Notes under the pieces: generated by a model
What the model was told of the DNA's origin: nothing
The model's database searches: none
The model's input: the letters and a program-made list of their open reading frames with translations, nothing else
Part shown: positions 36,109 to 45,404 of the stretch, in pieces
Layout: each line of letters begins with the position of its first letter
How positions within the stretch are numbered: position 1 is the first letter of the stretch
Translations under genes and position numbers: made by a program
Assembly (NCBI GenBank): GCA_021647705.1
Contig: JAKIUF010000015.1
Location: 1-64,000, forward strand
DNA length: 64,000 nt
From: Gammaproteobacteria bacterium
GTDB taxonomy: Bacteria; Pseudomonadota; Gammaproteobacteria; SZUA-152
Reading direction: 5' to 3'

Positions 36109-36345
36109 ATGTTTATCGATGAAGCCCAATGTATGATCGTATTTTATGCGAACATCAGCCGGAGATTCTTCTCTCATTTTAACCAAAGCACTACGAAAGT
36201 GATTCTTACCATTTACAGACCCATTATTAAAAGCATATGAATATAGATAATCGGATGGTGCTTTTCTTAAGATAGCTCTGCCTGATACTTTTCGATAGAA
36301 AGGTCTCTGCTCTAAAGGTAATTTTGATTTCAACCTCTCTTCCAC
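36103..36345 (-). CDS. Small hypothetical protein, cassette-like gene
   Basis: An 80-residue basic protein starting at GTG 36345. Text such as LPLEQRPFYRKVSGRAILRK and YLYSYAFNNGS is not recognised. The stop codon lies inside the GCCTAAC box of the attC-like site, as in many integron cassettes. GGGGT..ACCCC bases form a small hairpin just upstream. Function unknown; it may be the end of a longer gene. Confidence 0.5.
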   Translation of the reverse strand: MEERLKSKLPLEQRPFYRKVSGRAILRKAPSDYLYSYAFNNGSVNGKNHFRSALVKMREESPADVRIKYDHTLGFIDKHA

Positions 36346-36398
36346 GCTTGGGGTTTAACTTGACCCCTTTTTTCTATGCACTGTCTAGTACAGTACAT

Positions 36399-36695
36399 CT
36401 ATTCAATTTCTTCGATATACGTACGAAGGATCGGCACCTGAACATACATTGATTTACCATTTACTTTTGTCCAAAAGTAATAATAGCCTTTGGCTGGCTC
36501 TGTAGTTACTTTTCCTCCCCTGACCACCCACGACTTTACGTGGGACCCATCTGCATAGGTAACCTTGTAGTTACCTTCCAACCATGTGACTCCAAGTCGT
36601 GAAATTTTGTTTTGCTGTTCTTCGGTACACCCAGCCAATATTGCTACGAAGATAACCAGCAATACACTAATAATCAGAGATTTTTTCTTTTTCAT
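36399..36695 (-). CDS. Small lipoprotein of unknown function
   Basis: A 98-residue precursor. A signal peptide (SLIISVLLVIFVAILAG) ends at lipobox LAGC, then TEEQQNK. The mature part is beta-rich with YKVTYADGSHVKSW and a YYYFWTKVNGKSMYVQ stretch. I chose the ATG at 36695 to begin MKKKKS, although an ATG at 36710 (MSIETM) directly follows boundary motif site 2. It may be membrane-anchored on the periplasmic side. No family recognised. Confidence 0.6.
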   Translation of the reverse strand: MKKKKSLIISVLLVIFVAILAGCTEEQQNKISRLGVTWLEGNYKVTYADGSHVKSWVVRGGKVTTEPAKGYYYFWTKVNGKSMYVQVPILRTYIEEIE

Positions 36696-36709
36696 AGTTT
36701 CTATACTCA

Positions 36710-36721
36710 TTTATTCCAATG
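36710..36721 (-). repeat. 12-bp boundary motif CATTGGAATAAA, site 2
   Basis: Exact minus-strand copy. The final A of the motif is the first base of the ATG at 36710-36708. Confidence 0.65.
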
Positions 36722-36889
36722 TGTTTTATACACGACGGTCGACAACTAATGTTCTCATGAAAAATAACCTTTTTGATAGACTTCTCATCGTTCCTTTTGC
36801 ATTCCTTCTCCCAGTTTTAGGTAATGCTCCTGTTTTTATTCTATGATTCATATCCGTGACAATTCTTGTTAATTTTGTAAACGTCATTC

Positions 36890-38080
36890 TTATTCTTGGG
36901 GTATAGGTTGTTTTGCTAAAACAGGAAAGTAATAGACCGCGAACACCATAAAGGCAAGCCCCCACATAAGCTGTGAGATAAAAATCCAGGCATTGTAATA
37001 CTGAGTCGCAAAAAGAGGTAACACGACACGAACAACACCACCGACAAGCACCAGCAGGAACACAGGTCCTAATAAATACGGTGGGTTAAAGACATCGCGC
37101 CCAGTGTGGCCAAGCGATATGCGAGCCATCATGCCAATGGTCACCATGCCAATACCACCATAGGCAAAAGCATGTACCGCCAACATGGGATCTGTATTCA
37201 GAAAATAGGCTGAAGCGTTCAAAGCAAACCCAACAATAATCCAACCATAGCCAATATAGAGAACCCATAGCAGGGGTTTTTTCCAAATTCCCCGGGTATG
37301 CCAACCAACCAATCGTACCGTATGAATAACCGCTAACGAGATTGCGGCAACAGCAGCGTACAAAGGCAACGGATAATAAACTTCAGTCACAAGAAACACG
37401 AGCATCAGCACAATGCTCACGAAATTAATCCATAAATAATCCCGAAGTTTGACGGGATGACCAACGCCCTTTTCAATAAAGAATGGAATCACCCTGTGCC
37501 CCATCAGCATGATCAGTGAAATAGTGATGTACAGGCCGGTATAGAGCCCCATGCGAATACCGTTATCCAAAAGATTGAACAGCCCAAGGTAGAACAAAAC
37601 ATTCCCGGCAAAAAGAAGACCCAGCATTGACCAGATACCCATCTGCTTCCATTGTTTCACCTTGGCTATGGGTAACAACACCAGTATACAAACCAGCAGA
37701 TTAAAAAGCAGATCAAAAGCCGCCATAACCAGCAGGGCATTATTAAATGGCAGGTAGGGCATCACCCTCGCCATCCCCCATATCGCAGCAAGTATAAATA
37801 AAGGAAAACCATGAATGGTTTGAATGCCTGTCCAGTTTTTAACAGCCGTTAACAGAAAACCAGTGATAATGGCTATGCTATAACCGTAGATCATTTCATG
37901 GGCATGCCAATGAACACCGGTAAGTCTGGCGTCGGGCAATATTGTTAGATTGTATTGGTAGAACTGTATCCATAGGACAACGGAAATAATCGCGAACATG
38001 CTGCCCAATAAGAAAAATGGCCTGAAGCTCAGATCGAACAATGCGTATCGTGATGTAGCTTGTGGTTCGGTGATTTTCAT
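36890..38080 (-). CDS. nnrS: NnrS family haem-copper membrane protein
   Basis: A 396-residue protein with about twelve transmembrane helices. Family features are the opening SRYALFDLSFRPFFLLG, WHAHEMIYGYSIAIITGFLLTAVKNWTG, MGHRVIPFFIEKG, and HAFAYGGIGMVTIGMMARISLGHTGR. NnrS proteins are linked to nitric oxide resistance and denitrification, protecting against nitrosative stress. No nitrite or NO reductase genes are adjacent here, and it sits within accessory genes, flanked by boundary motif sites 2 and 3, suggesting it arrived as a module. Confidence 0.9.
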   Translation of the reverse strand: MKITEPQATSRYALFDLSFRPFFLLGSMFAIISVVLWIQFYQYNLTILPDARLTGVHWHAHEMIYGYSIAIITGFLLTAVKNWTGIQTIHGFPLFILAAIWGMARVMPYLPFNNALLVMAAFDLLFNLLVCILVLLPIAKVKQWKQMGIWSMLGLLFAGNVLFYLGLFNLLDNGIRMGLYTGLYITISLIMLMGHRVIPFFIEKGVGHPVKLRDYLWINFVSIVLMLVFLVTEVYYPLPLYAAVAAISLAVIHTVRLVGWHTRGIWKKPLLWVLYIGYGWIIVGFALNASAYFLNTDPMLAVHAFAYGGIGMVTIGMMARISLGHTGRDVFNPPYLLGPVFLLVLVGGVVRVVLPLFATQYYNAWIFISQLMWGLAFMVFAVYYFPVLAKQPIPQE

Positions 38081-38188
38081 GGATTGCTCACTCTAGCAGG
38101 TCGGCTTCACGTATTCTCTGGAAATTTACAACTATCTTCATATGTGCATCATCGTATTCTTTATACGGTTCTAATGCCTAAAATGTGT

Positions 38189-38200
38189 TTTATTCCAATG
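38189..38200 (-). repeat. 12-bp boundary motif CATTGGAATAAA, site 3
   Basis: Exact minus-strand copy 108 bp upstream of the nnrS start. A small hairpin (GGTTC AAA GAACC) lies about 20 bp to its right. Confidence 0.6.
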
Positions 38201-38242
38201 ATCTATTCATATATAGAAAGGTTCTTTGAACCGTCAGGTTGA

Positions 38243-39181
38243 TTATAATTTCCTCTCTATTAAGCGTCTTGTAAGGTCTTCGATAATCTCCTTGCTAAGC
38301 GTAAATCCATCGAAGACTTCATAAAGTGGAACAACTACCTGAGCCACATACTCGCTCAAAGCTGACAAGGGTGTTTCAAGAGGTACGTTGACGAGCGCGG
38401 TAAAATCATCCTGGTAGGCCTGTCGTCCTGGAGATATATAACGACCGGGCTGTGCCCAAGATGCCAATTCGCGTCCCTGAAGCTTTGTCCACCGAAATGC
38501 AAATGCAAGATTAGTGGCTTCTGGATCGCATTGCATGGCCTTGGCAAAAGCTATACCCACTGCAATAGCTTCTGCGCACCGGATAACCGGTAGACCAAAA
38601 TCAAGCGTAGACAATGGGGCTGGCGAACTGGAGTTTTCAGAGATATCATCTTCTAAGGCACGATGGAGGTAAAAGCAACCTTTAGGGTCGAGCCTCATAA
38701 AATCTATATGGTTGCTCCAACTTGAGCCGACGCTGGCAATAAGTGCTTCCCAAACCCCCTCGAAGACGCATGGCTTTGCACTTTCCTCAGAGAATCCATG
38801 ACTGTCAAACCAGACCGGCCAACCTGTATATTCTGGATTGCTTGAATCAAGCAAATTTAGGAATTGTCGATTGGCCGAGTGATTTGGCACATCACCTACA
38901 ATCAGTAAAGCCACCTCCCATGATCCATGCACAGGAAGACTTGCGCCCTTTTCTTCAACCACCTTATTGAATCGAGCACAACCATCTTGGGGGTACTGTC
39001 GTAAAAGGCTTTCTGTCGAAGCTTCAGGTTCTGCTCCCTTTGAAATTACAGCTGTAAAATCGTGTAGTAATTCTGATCGAATGCCACTCAAATGACGACG
39101 CATGAAGCGACCAATATCTGCCTCACGATTATCAAAACACACTTCAACCAGATTTGGCCAGTCTTTCCAACCGGGGTCTCT
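38243..39181 (-). pseudogene. Truncated protein joined in frame to an IS relic
   Basis: Codes for about 312 residues from RDPGWKDW to LTRRLIERKL. Text such as GWPVWFDSHGFSEE, FEGVWEALIASVGSSWSNHIDFMRLDP and FGLPVIRCAEAIAVGIAFAKAM resembles the C-terminal part of putative AlbA-like ATP-binding/transcription regulators, recalled without a search. The N-terminal catalytic part is missing: the frame continues into a transposase fragment. Any product would be a chimera. No intact start of its own is visible. Confidence 0.5.
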
Positions 39182-39470
39182 GACCTGTTCCGGGTATAGC
39201 CCTTTCTCGCGACAATACTCGCTCAGCTCAGATTCACTCAAAACAGCTGTTTCAATGACCACGGCCAACTTCGCTTCCGCTGACCAGTGATCGCTGATTT
39301 TTCCACTTCCCGGCACAGGAATTCCTTGTTGTTTGGCTTGATTGCGCCAATTATACAAGGTCCGCCTGACTGATACCTTCCAACTCCGCTATTTCAGGCA
39401 CCGACTGGTTGTGAGGAGGTAACAGTTTCTTTAATACAGCAGCCTTTCGCTCTTCCGAATAACGCGGCAT
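39182..39470 (-). pseudogene. Transposase OrfA-like relic with a frameshift
   Basis: Reads MPRYSEERKAAVLKKLLPPH, then an HTH (PEIAELEGIS), a one-base insertion in GCGGACC, and LYNWRNQAKQQGIPVPG to YCREKGLYPEQV. This is the start of a common IS transposase OrfA. It stops at the joint with the next segment at 39182. No downstream transposase or right end is present. The original gene probably started at ATG 39470. Confidence 0.75.
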
Positions 39471-39499
39471 TTCAAACCCTTTCTCCGCTCCCTGTCTGA

Positions 39500-39691
39500 T
39501 CATTTAAAGATTTCAACTGAGGCGACAACTATCCTGACACAGGGGGATCCAGGCCACCTACCTATCTCCCAATAATGGGCATCTACACTTCTATACTCAA
39601 AGCGTGAAATATTAGAAAATGCTTTAGCAAGATTTATCTCAATAGGAGTTGTACAGCGATCTATTCCTACGCTCGATTCAAAGAATTTCAT
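39500..39691 (-). CDS. Short ORF behind boundary motif 4, possibly not a gene
   Basis: A 63-residue frame opening MKFFESSVGIDRCTTPIEIN. A tiny frame (ATG-GAG-AGA..., product MERIYQK) begins just after the boundary motif and its stop overlaps this ATG by 4 bp (ATGA), which suggests coupled translation. The last codons (VRIVVASVEIFK) may belong to the IS relic's left end. Function unknown. Confidence 0.35.
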   Translation of the reverse strand: MKFFESSVGIDRCTTPIEINLAKAFSNISRFEYRSVDAHYWEIGRWPGSPCVRIVVASVEIFK

Positions 39692-39710
39692 TTTTGATAA
39701 ATTCTCTCCA

Positions 39711-39722
39711 TTTATTCCAATG
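39711..39722 (-). repeat. 12-bp boundary motif CATTGGAATAAA, site 4
   Basis: Exact minus-strand copy. It lies about 90 bp after the stop of the NACHT-LRR gene. A short hairpin (TGTCCGC / GCGGACA) is about 20 bp to its right. Confidence 0.65.
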
Positions 39723-39813
39723 TTCCTTTAATTGCTCTGTCCGCTTTTGGTTGCGGACATACACAATTCGAGATTTTCCCCATTTTTCCTACAAAGGGTA
39801 ACAACAGTATGTT

Positions 39814-42800
39814 TCAAGACCATTGACGATGTAGTTTGTTTGCCAACTCCTGTTCACCAGCTACCTCTAACCCACTCAAGTTCGTTCGATTTAAGTTAGG
39901 AAGTCCCATTAGTGGAATGACATCTATCACTCCTGTGAAAGAGATATCAATCGAGGCCAATTTTTTACACTCCAACAAACCTTCTAGATTATTAACTTGT
40001 GTTTTAGCAAGATCAATTTCCACAAGATTTTTGCAGGGAGACAATGGATTTATACTAGAAACCTTCGTTCTAGCTAATTTAAGTGATTCAAGATTTATTG
40101 TAACCGACAGTGGAGATAAATCTTTCACCTCGCTATCTGTTGCATTCAGCGTTCTTAAATTTACCAGTTTGCTTAATGGGCTAATATCATTAATTTTTGT
40201 TCGACTTATATCAAGAAATTGTATATCTGTATTCTTAGATAATGAATCTAATCTGAGGACTGGCGTATTTGCTAACGATAGCTTGGTTAAATTCTTCAGT
40301 GAATTAAGTGGCGAGAGATCTTCAACTTTTGTTCCTGATAAATTAACATATTCTAAGTCTGTAAATTTCGTAATTAAACTTATATCCCGAATGAAACGCC
40401 GGACAAAATCAGGAAAAGGTTTTCCTGATAATAAATAGTCTTGTACTACATGTACCTCGAAAGGGTCTATTGATTGAACCAGTTCTGAAACAACTGAAAG
40501 CCGAGAGTCATATTTATAGCCAAGAAGATAACGATATGCGTCTTTTGTGCCGATCAAACGCAGTGTCCTGACGCTCGCAGCAGTAGAATTCTCATCCATT
40601 TCTGAAGAGTACTTCAAGAGTGAAACAGCATCATTTCCACAATCGGCTAATGCTTCTGCGTCTGACATATTTTGAGGTGGAAATATCGATTCCTGAATTT
40701 CTCTAATTGTTGAATCTATTTCAGGATTTAAATGGAGAGCTACTGCCCTGCAACGTATTGCCAATAACACATAACGCCGCAGGGTTTTATCATCTAGAGC
40801 ATGTCTTATGGCTGCTGGTTGAATTTTATTTTCATTACCTTGCGCCTTTTTAAGTACCTTTGAAACAAACTCGCTAGCAAATGACTTGTGGCGCGTCGCT
40901 ACAGCGAACAGGATAACTGGCTGCCATGTAGGGTCTAAACATCGTTTGAAGAGTAGGCCAATAGAATGGTCATGAACAATACAGTCTGCAGCAAGATAAT
41001 CCTTGAGGGTATTATGCACAAAATCAATTTTTCCAGGTCTATTTTCCCTTAACAATCCACTCCGTTCTATTAATATTCGAGGGATAGTTTCGGTATTATC
41101 TGCTGAATGACCAGGAAAACGACTTAATTGTTGGCCCAAAATATCCTCTGTGCGCTGATAATCTAATACTGACTCTTCATTTAGTACCATATGGTGGGCA
41201 AGATGCTGTATTAGCGCTCGCTTTTGATCATAATGAAAGTTTGAGTATGCGCTTGCTTGAGCTGCTTCATCAATTCCACTTTCTTCGTCCCTTCTATGCA
41301 GCAACATTTCGCATAGGGCTTCACAGAGTGAAGATTGGCTCTGAGGTAATTTTTTTCCACGATCACGGTGTAGAGCACAAATTGCTGCACACAATAGTGG
41401 ATTACTCGCTAATCTCGCTATCTGTGGATTTCCTAACAATGTACTTTTCAATTCGCTCGAAATAGTAGCTAAATCCACGATTTTCCCTTGACGTTTCAGC
41501 TCAGCAGAAACGGCCTCATGCCAACGGTCTATAAAGTGCTCTCTATCAATAGCAGACATAGGATTAATATGTGCCTCTGAGAACCCTTCGGCTGACAGCC
41601 ACTTATCAGAAACAGCGGTAGGACGTGTACTAACGATAAATATATTGTTGGGGAATGTACCAATTAATGCTTTCAATTCTACTTTTATAGTTTCTCGGCG
41701 ACTTTTTGGTACCTCATCAACACCATCTAAGAGTACCAACCCACGACCTTGCCTCAATATAGATGATACCCAGCTTTGCGGGGGTTGCCCAATATGTTTG
41801 GCGATATAAAGTGGGAATTCATCAGGTGTTGGAAGGTGTCCCTCAGAAAAATCACGTAATCGCAACAAAAATGGAATTCTATTTATATGTGGCTCATTCC
41901 CATTTGATTTTTTTTTCATTGTAGAGAATGTCTTAATAGAAGGGATGCTAGATTTTCCTCGAAAGTCTTGTGCAGCCATTATCGCAATCCAACGGAAAAG
42001 CGTGCTTTTACCGCTGCCAGCTTCACCACGGAGGAGTAGCCGGTTACCAATCGTGTGTAAATTCCTGAAAAGTTCATCTGCTATAAAAACATGTGGTGGG
42101 CCTTTCTTATTATTATGTTCTAAGTTTAGTGACACATATCCTACAGAAAGACGATTATGCTTTGACTCCGGTTCAACATTAATTCCAAGCAATTCTAGAT
42201 AATCCAGATTTCTTAGTAGATATTGTCGATAATCTGATTCATATCTCTGGTCAGAATTATTCGCAACAAGCTTACTAGTGTCTATTAGAATTCGATTGAC
42301 TTGCGCGATAGTGTAATCAAGATCGCCCTGTATTCGAGAAAGCCTATTAAGACTTTCTGTCGCTATTCCAACTTCAAAACCAGGTAAACTATCGACAATA
42401 TTTACTAAATACCGAACAGCATCACTCAACCCTAAATTGAATAAATATTTTTCATCCTCTGATAAGCGTGACGTGAAGCTAGGAGAAATATTTTGTAAGT
42501 CTTGCTCAATCTGAGCAGGCTCAAGATTTTTATCAATAAGAAATTCTGTTGAAGCTGCCGCGTATAATGTATCTGAAAGAGCATCGGCTACTCGGGCGAG
42601 AATTTCACTTTTGTTTTTCCTTAGGGTTTTTCCCGCTGATTTTTCTTCACCCCAACCTGCTTCAATATTTTCTAATTGTTTTTCTAAAACCGGTGCTATC
42701 TCTCCGACAACTTTATCACTTATAGACTCAAATAATCTCACTGTTTTTCTTTGCTCATGATAATCAGTAATTTTATTTTTCGCTACATCAAGGAGGCCAC

Positions 42801-42912
42801 TCCCTAATACTTCGCCAGCCACACCAAAATAGGTCTTCAATAAGAGTTTTGCGAGAGGGAAACCTAAAGAATTAGTTAACGATTCTTTAAGATTAAAGTT
42901 GCCTGACTCCAT
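39814..42912 (-). CDS. NACHT NTPase with C-terminal leucine-rich repeats (bacterial NLR)
   Basis: A 1032-residue STAND NTPase. The helical N-terminal domain (1-230) contains an amphipathic/hydrophobic patch (LAKLLLKTYFGVAGEVLG) and resembles NACHT-linked helical domains. The NACHT core has Walker A GEAGSGKST (296-304), Walker B GLVLLDGVDE (391-400) and FIVSTRPTA. A helical linker follows. LRRs occupy about 860-1020 with repeats like LEYVNLSGTKVEDLSPL, IQFLDISRTKINDISPL and LVEIDLAKTQVNNLEGL. This is the domain order of animal and plant NLR immune sensors; bacterial NACHT proteins act in anti-phage defence. It is the last gene of an operon with a recombinase and an AAA/TOPRIM-like protein, 32 bp downstream of the latter. 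Confidence 0.88.
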   Translation of the reverse strand: MESGNFNLKESLTNSLGFPLAKLLLKTYFGVAGEVLGSGLLDVAKNKITDYHEQRKTVRLFESISDKVVGEIAPVLEKQLENIEAGWGEEKSAGKTLRKNKSEILARVADALSDTLYAAASTEFLIDKNLEPAQIEQDLQNISPSFTSRLSEDEKYLFNLGLSDAVRYLVNIVDSLPGFEVGIATESLNRLSRIQGDLDYTIAQVNRILIDTSKLVANNSDQRYESDYRQYLLRNLDYLELLGINVEPESKHNRLSVGYVSLNLEHNNKKGPPHVFIADELFRNLHTIGNRLLLRGEAGSGKSTLFRWIAIMAAQDFRGKSSIPSIKTFSTMKKKSNGNEPHINRIPFLLRLRDFSEGHLPTPDEFPLYIAKHIGQPPQSWVSSILRQGRGLVLLDGVDEVPKSRRETIKVELKALIGTFPNNIFIVSTRPTAVSDKWLSAEGFSEAHINPMSAIDREHFIDRWHEAVSAELKRQGKIVDLATISSELKSTLLGNPQIARLASNPLLCAAICALHRDRGKKLPQSQSSLCEALCEMLLHRRDEESGIDEAAQASAYSNFHYDQKRALIQHLAHHMVLNEESVLDYQRTEDILGQQLSRFPGHSADNTETIPRILIERSGLLRENRPGKIDFVHNTLKDYLAADCIVHDHSIGLLFKRCLDPTWQPVILFAVATRHKSFASEFVSKVLKKAQGNENKIQPAAIRHALDDKTLRRYVLLAIRCRAVALHLNPEIDSTIREIQESIFPPQNMSDAEALADCGNDAVSLLKYSSEMDENSTAASVRTLRLIGTKDAYRYLLGYKYDSRLSVVSELVQSIDPFEVHVVQDYLLSGKPFPDFVRRFIRDISLITKFTDLEYVNLSGTKVEDLSPLNSLKNLTKLSLANTPVLRLDSLSKNTDIQFLDISRTKINDISPLSKLVNLRTLNATDSEVKDLSPLSVTINLESLKLARTKVSSINPLSPCKNLVEIDLAKTQVNNLEGLLECKKLASIDISFTGVIDVIPLMGLPNLNRTNLSGLEVAGEQELANKLHRQWS

Positions 42913-42944
42913 ATCATTAGTCCTTTTATTCGATTTATTTCAAT

Positions 42945-44582
42945 CTAGTGTTCCACAATAGCCGCATCAAACTGTTCAACATCAGTAGATAGTAGGTCTG
43001 ATACAGGGCTTATTATATTACGCAATATTTTTCGATCTTTTTCTGAGTCACTCAACATCTTTCTCACAGCCTGCTCATAATTACTCTGTGACTGATACCC
43101 CAGTGACTGGGATACACATTCTAGTGCAGGCGTCTCTCTAACCGGGTATCTTGATATAAGTGAGCCAACATCCTCTTCACCTATAAACTCTTCGATTAAT
43201 TTGGCTTCTTTAGCAAGTATTTCATCTGCTGATATTGATATATTCGTCTTACCGTTGAGAATCTCTTTCCAGTTCGGCGCATCATATAATAATTTATCCT
43301 TAATCCGCCTTTCTACTAATCGAGATATCATACGATCCTTGTGTTCAACGATTGAGGAAAGTACGCCTGAAATTATTTTAGAAAAGGCTTCAGATGAATT
43401 AATGCCGTTTATATCAGACACTCTCAAGATCATAATTTCAATAACAGCCGGATGATAACAAAGAGATTCAACAGAGTATTCCTTCAAGGCAATAACGCCG
43501 TTGGATTCCAGTCTTTTGCAGTCTTCATCAGACCTATTGTCTCTGTCTATTATCCCGTACGCAGAAACCCAATGATTTTCCTCGGATGATCTTAATCCCT
43601 TTACTATTCGTTCTACAACAATACAGCTGCCAACGGGTTTGACCGACACATTAGGATATAATATTTGATAAATCTGAATATCCAAACTAGATGGATCGCC
43701 TTCAATAAATAATATACTTCGGCGAGAGCCGAGCAGTGCGATGGCTATCTCATTATCTAATTCTTCAACAGATTCAATGTAGTCGGTCTCCCATTGTTGT
43801 GGGTCATGAGAATATGAACGAACCAATAAACAGGATGCATTAAGCTGATCCATAGGAAGTGATACATCGTGCGTAAAAATAACAAATGCGCAATCTTCCC
43901 TGTATGCTAGTAACGTACTTAGAAGTGGTGAGACAATTGAGCGGTGTAAATGACGCTCAGGCTCATCTAACAAAATTAAAGTATCACTAGGAGCTGTCAA
44001 CACATTTGCGATAATCAAAAGCGCATTTCTTTCGCCATCTGATAACTCTGCAATACTATATCCAGGAAGATCACCGCGCTCGGCAATAAGTTTACTGCCT
44101 TCATCTACCCTAATTTTAATATCCAAGTTTGATATCTTAAGGATATCATTCATATTTGACATAGGAGACTGTATTGAAGCGAGGTATTTTACTAGATTCA
44201 TTTCACCAGACCTGGCAGCTTCAGCAATTTTCCTCGCGTCGATATTTTCAACATCAACCAAATCAAATATGGTTACTTGGGCACGTTGAGCCGCATGATC
44301 ATCTTTCCATCTAGAATCTGTCTGCTGGTCTCTGTTATTTATGTTTTGTTGTGTTTGTTCTCTAGCGGTAGGAGTTATATCGATTGTATTCGAACTTAAC
44401 CATACTTGCCTATGAGCGGTTATGCGTCTTACTCGATTAGTATTTTGTGTGGCGAATTTATGCATTAGTGTAGATTTTCCAGTGCCATTTTCTCCAACAA
44501 GAAACATAATGTGCCCTGACTCAATTGATTGCTCTATGTTTTGATCATCGAACCCAGAAAAATTTAATCGAAATACACTCAT
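42945..44582 (-). CDS. AAA ATPase (ABC-type) fused to a TOPRIM/DUF4435-like domain
   Basis: A 545-residue protein. Walker A GENGTGKST at 30-38, signature ELSDGER at 179-185, Walker B LILLDEP at 202-208 and HD switch THD at 237-239 make an SMC/ABC-like ATPase. Residues from about 285 hold SRRSILFIEGD with Glu294 and AYGIIDRDNRS with Asp346 and Asp348, the acidic pattern of TOPRIM/DUF4435 domains. This architecture is like OLD-family nucleases and the AriA-AriB pair of the PARIS defence system, here in one chain. It follows the recombinase by 22 bp and precedes the NLR by 32 bp. The defence role is inferred. Confidence 0.78.
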   Translation of the reverse strand: MSVFRLNFSGFDDQNIEQSIESGHIMFLVGENGTGKSTLMHKFATQNTNRVRRITAHRQVWLSSNTIDITPTAREQTQQNINNRDQQTDSRWKDDHAAQRAQVTIFDLVDVENIDARKIAEAARSGEMNLVKYLASIQSPMSNMNDILKISNLDIKIRVDEGSKLIAERGDLPGYSIAELSDGERNALLIIANVLTAPSDTLILLDEPERHLHRSIVSPLLSTLLAYREDCAFVIFTHDVSLPMDQLNASCLLVRSYSHDPQQWETDYIESVEELDNEIAIALLGSRRSILFIEGDPSSLDIQIYQILYPNVSVKPVGSCIVVERIVKGLRSSEENHWVSAYGIIDRDNRSDEDCKRLESNGVIALKEYSVESLCYHPAVIEIMILRVSDINGINSSEAFSKIISGVLSSIVEHKDRMISRLVERRIKDKLLYDAPNWKEILNGKTNISISADEILAKEAKLIEEFIGEEDVGSLISRYPVRETPALECVSQSLGYQSQSNYEQAVRKMLSDSEKDRKILRNIISPVSDLLSTDVEQFDAAIVEH

Positions 44583-44604
44583 GTTTATTCCTTGCTAAAT
44601 ATAT

Positions 44605-45384
44605 CTAAGATTTTACGTTTAAAGTGTTGCCATTATTGAAATTTGGAAGATTGACGCCTTTCCATAAATTTTTATAGGCCGCATCAATACGATCCATGTC
44701 TGGATCGACATACTCTAAAGTCATCTCTTCATCTTCATGGCCTAATATTTTCTGGATCAATTTAAGGTCATAACCCTTACGGTCCATCTTTGTTGCTATG
44801 CTTCTTCGTCCTGAGTGCGAACTGCCACCTTGAACGCCTGCGCTTTTTATAATGTCTCTAACCGTATTTTCGAGTGAGGCACAAACCATCGTTTCTTTGA
44901 TGCCACCTATAGTCTTATATTTTTTAGTATTAAATGCGAACTTTCGCCAAACTCCTTTCTTTGAAAGGAATAACGGGCTGCCACCATCCAACAAACCACC
45001 ATATAAACCATCTTCTGATAACATTGCACCTTCAGCTACACGTTGTTGTTGCCATAGACCTAAAGCTTCTCTTTGTTGTTTGACCTTGATATAGGCTGGC
45101 CTTGGTTTGCCCATTTTGGTGTATGTTCCAGGAATAATGAAAGCCGTCTTAAGTTCACCAGAAGGGTAATACGCATCTGAGACTTTCAACTGTGCAACTT
45201 CATTAATACGCAATCCAGTGCCAAATAGCATCCATAAGATGGATACGTTACGACGGCCCAGCTCACCCCTGGAGGCCACAAACAGGATGTGGCTCAATTG
45301 ACTAGGGGTGTTCACTATCTGTGCTTTGCCAGAGCCAGGCTCGTATTCACCCAAAAGTCTTTTAATTGGTCTTCGATTAGCCAT
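44605..45384 (-). CDS. Short tyrosine recombinase/integrase
   Basis: A 259-residue protein (ATG 45384). The catalytic set is Arg59 (GTGLRINEVAQL), His190 and Arg193 (SHSGRRS), His216 (LGHEDEEMTLEY) and nucleophile Tyr225. Only about 25 residues precede the catalytic domain, so the arm-binding and most of the core-binding domain are absent, as in FimB/FimE-type inversion enzymes. It should act on sites with short inverted repeats. An inverted pair of ATTCCAATG/CATTGGAAT lies directly upstream (45405-45473), and the same core occurs at four other module borders. It is the first gene of the operon with the AAA and NLR genes. Confidence 0.82.
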   Translation of the reverse strand: MANRRPIKRLLGEYEPGSGKAQIVNTPSQLSHILFVASRGELGRRNVSILWMLFGTGLRINEVAQLKVSDAYYPSGELKTAFIIPGTYTKMGKPRPAYIKVKQQREALGLWQQQRVAEGAMLSEDGLYGGLLDGGSPLFLSKKGVWRKFAFNTKKYKTIGGIKETMVCASLENTVRDIIKSAGVQGGSSHSGRRSIATKMDRKGYDLKLIQKILGHEDEEMTLEYVDPDMDRIDAAYKNLWKGVNLPNFNNGNTLNVKS

Positions 45385-45404
45385 TTTCTTCTCAAAATTG
45401 CCAA

